Both the position numbers and the translations under genes were made by a program. Positions 63,975-64,000 of a DNA stretch of 64,000 nt are shown here, in pieces. Within the stretch, counting starts at the first letter, position 1; the number at the start of each line of letters is the position of its first letter. The notes under the pieces are model-generated. The model had not been told where the DNA came from. It did not search any database and was given only the letters and a program-made list of their open reading frames with translations. The DNA comes from Zoroaster sp. YZ-2022 (taxonomy: Eukaryota > Echinodermata > Asteroidea > Forcipulatida > Zoroasteridae): positions 38,084,679-38,148,678 of the forward strand of contig CM055822.1 of assembly GCA_029582265.1 (NCBI GenBank). The letters run 5' to 3'.

Positions 63975-64000
63975 ATGATAGAGAGAAATTTATCAAAAAA
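63975..64000 (+). pseudogene. Possible start of a further PolB copy (cut by window end)
   Basis: ATGATAGAGAGAAATTTATC follows array 2 at the position where the first copy has its ATG, and could encode MIERNLSK, compare the RYLSQW start region at 62176. Only 26 bases are visible. Confidence 0.35.

Overview
The window looks like nuclear DNA of a marine invertebrate. It has split genes with GT/AG introns, a secreted subtilisin-type protease gene, a P2X7-C-terminal-type gene, tRNA-derived repeats and a dense, nested load of LINEs, MITEs and foldback elements. The phylum cannot be fixed from sequence alone; some repeats recall marine deuterostomes, but this is only an impression.

1-10.9 kb: an apparently intact Polinton/Maverick-type (virus-like) element that runs off the left edge. 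It carries a left-facing pair of membrane/structural genes (455 and 143 aa). Across a repeat-filled divergent promoter lies a right-facing block: putative capsid protein, packaging ATPase, three small genes, retroviral-type integrase. A 1249-aa protein-primed-type DNA polymerase converges on the integrase. Palindromic iterons sit between ATPase and the next gene, and every intergenic gap has its own short tandem repeat. I recognise no adenovirus-type protease or penton gene.

10.9-35 kb: mostly repeats. These are minisatellites, a foldback element with a hAT-type MITE inside it, a plus-strand LINE (20.3-27.7 kb) broken by at least three younger insertions, satellite-like repeats, a tandem tRNA-like array, and two long-TIR Tc1/mariner relics.

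35-43 kb: a decayed minus-strand LINE is split by a well-preserved 3714-bp element (36941-40654). That element has about 1.13-kb inverted repeats, AG...CT ends and a 6-bp target duplication. It contains one gene with TATA box and poly(A) signal, encoding a C2H2 zinc-finger protein and no known transposase. This and the Polinton are the most interesting objects in the window.

44-55 kb: a seven-exon, minus-strand subtilase gene (about 371 aa, full catalytic set). Its large fourth intron holds a complete three-exon P2X7-C-terminal-type gene, half a THAP domain and a (CAA)/(CAG) array. A solo LTR with 4-bp duplication lies just upstream.

55.9-62 kb: repeats, CRE-like tandem repeats, a TTAA MITE, paired tRNA-derived SINEs and a LINE fragment (SGNH-like, CCHC, endonuclease). 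61.97-64 kb: a decayed second Polinton polymerase 5' end, flanked by a repeated G-rich array that is followed by what looks like the start of another copy.
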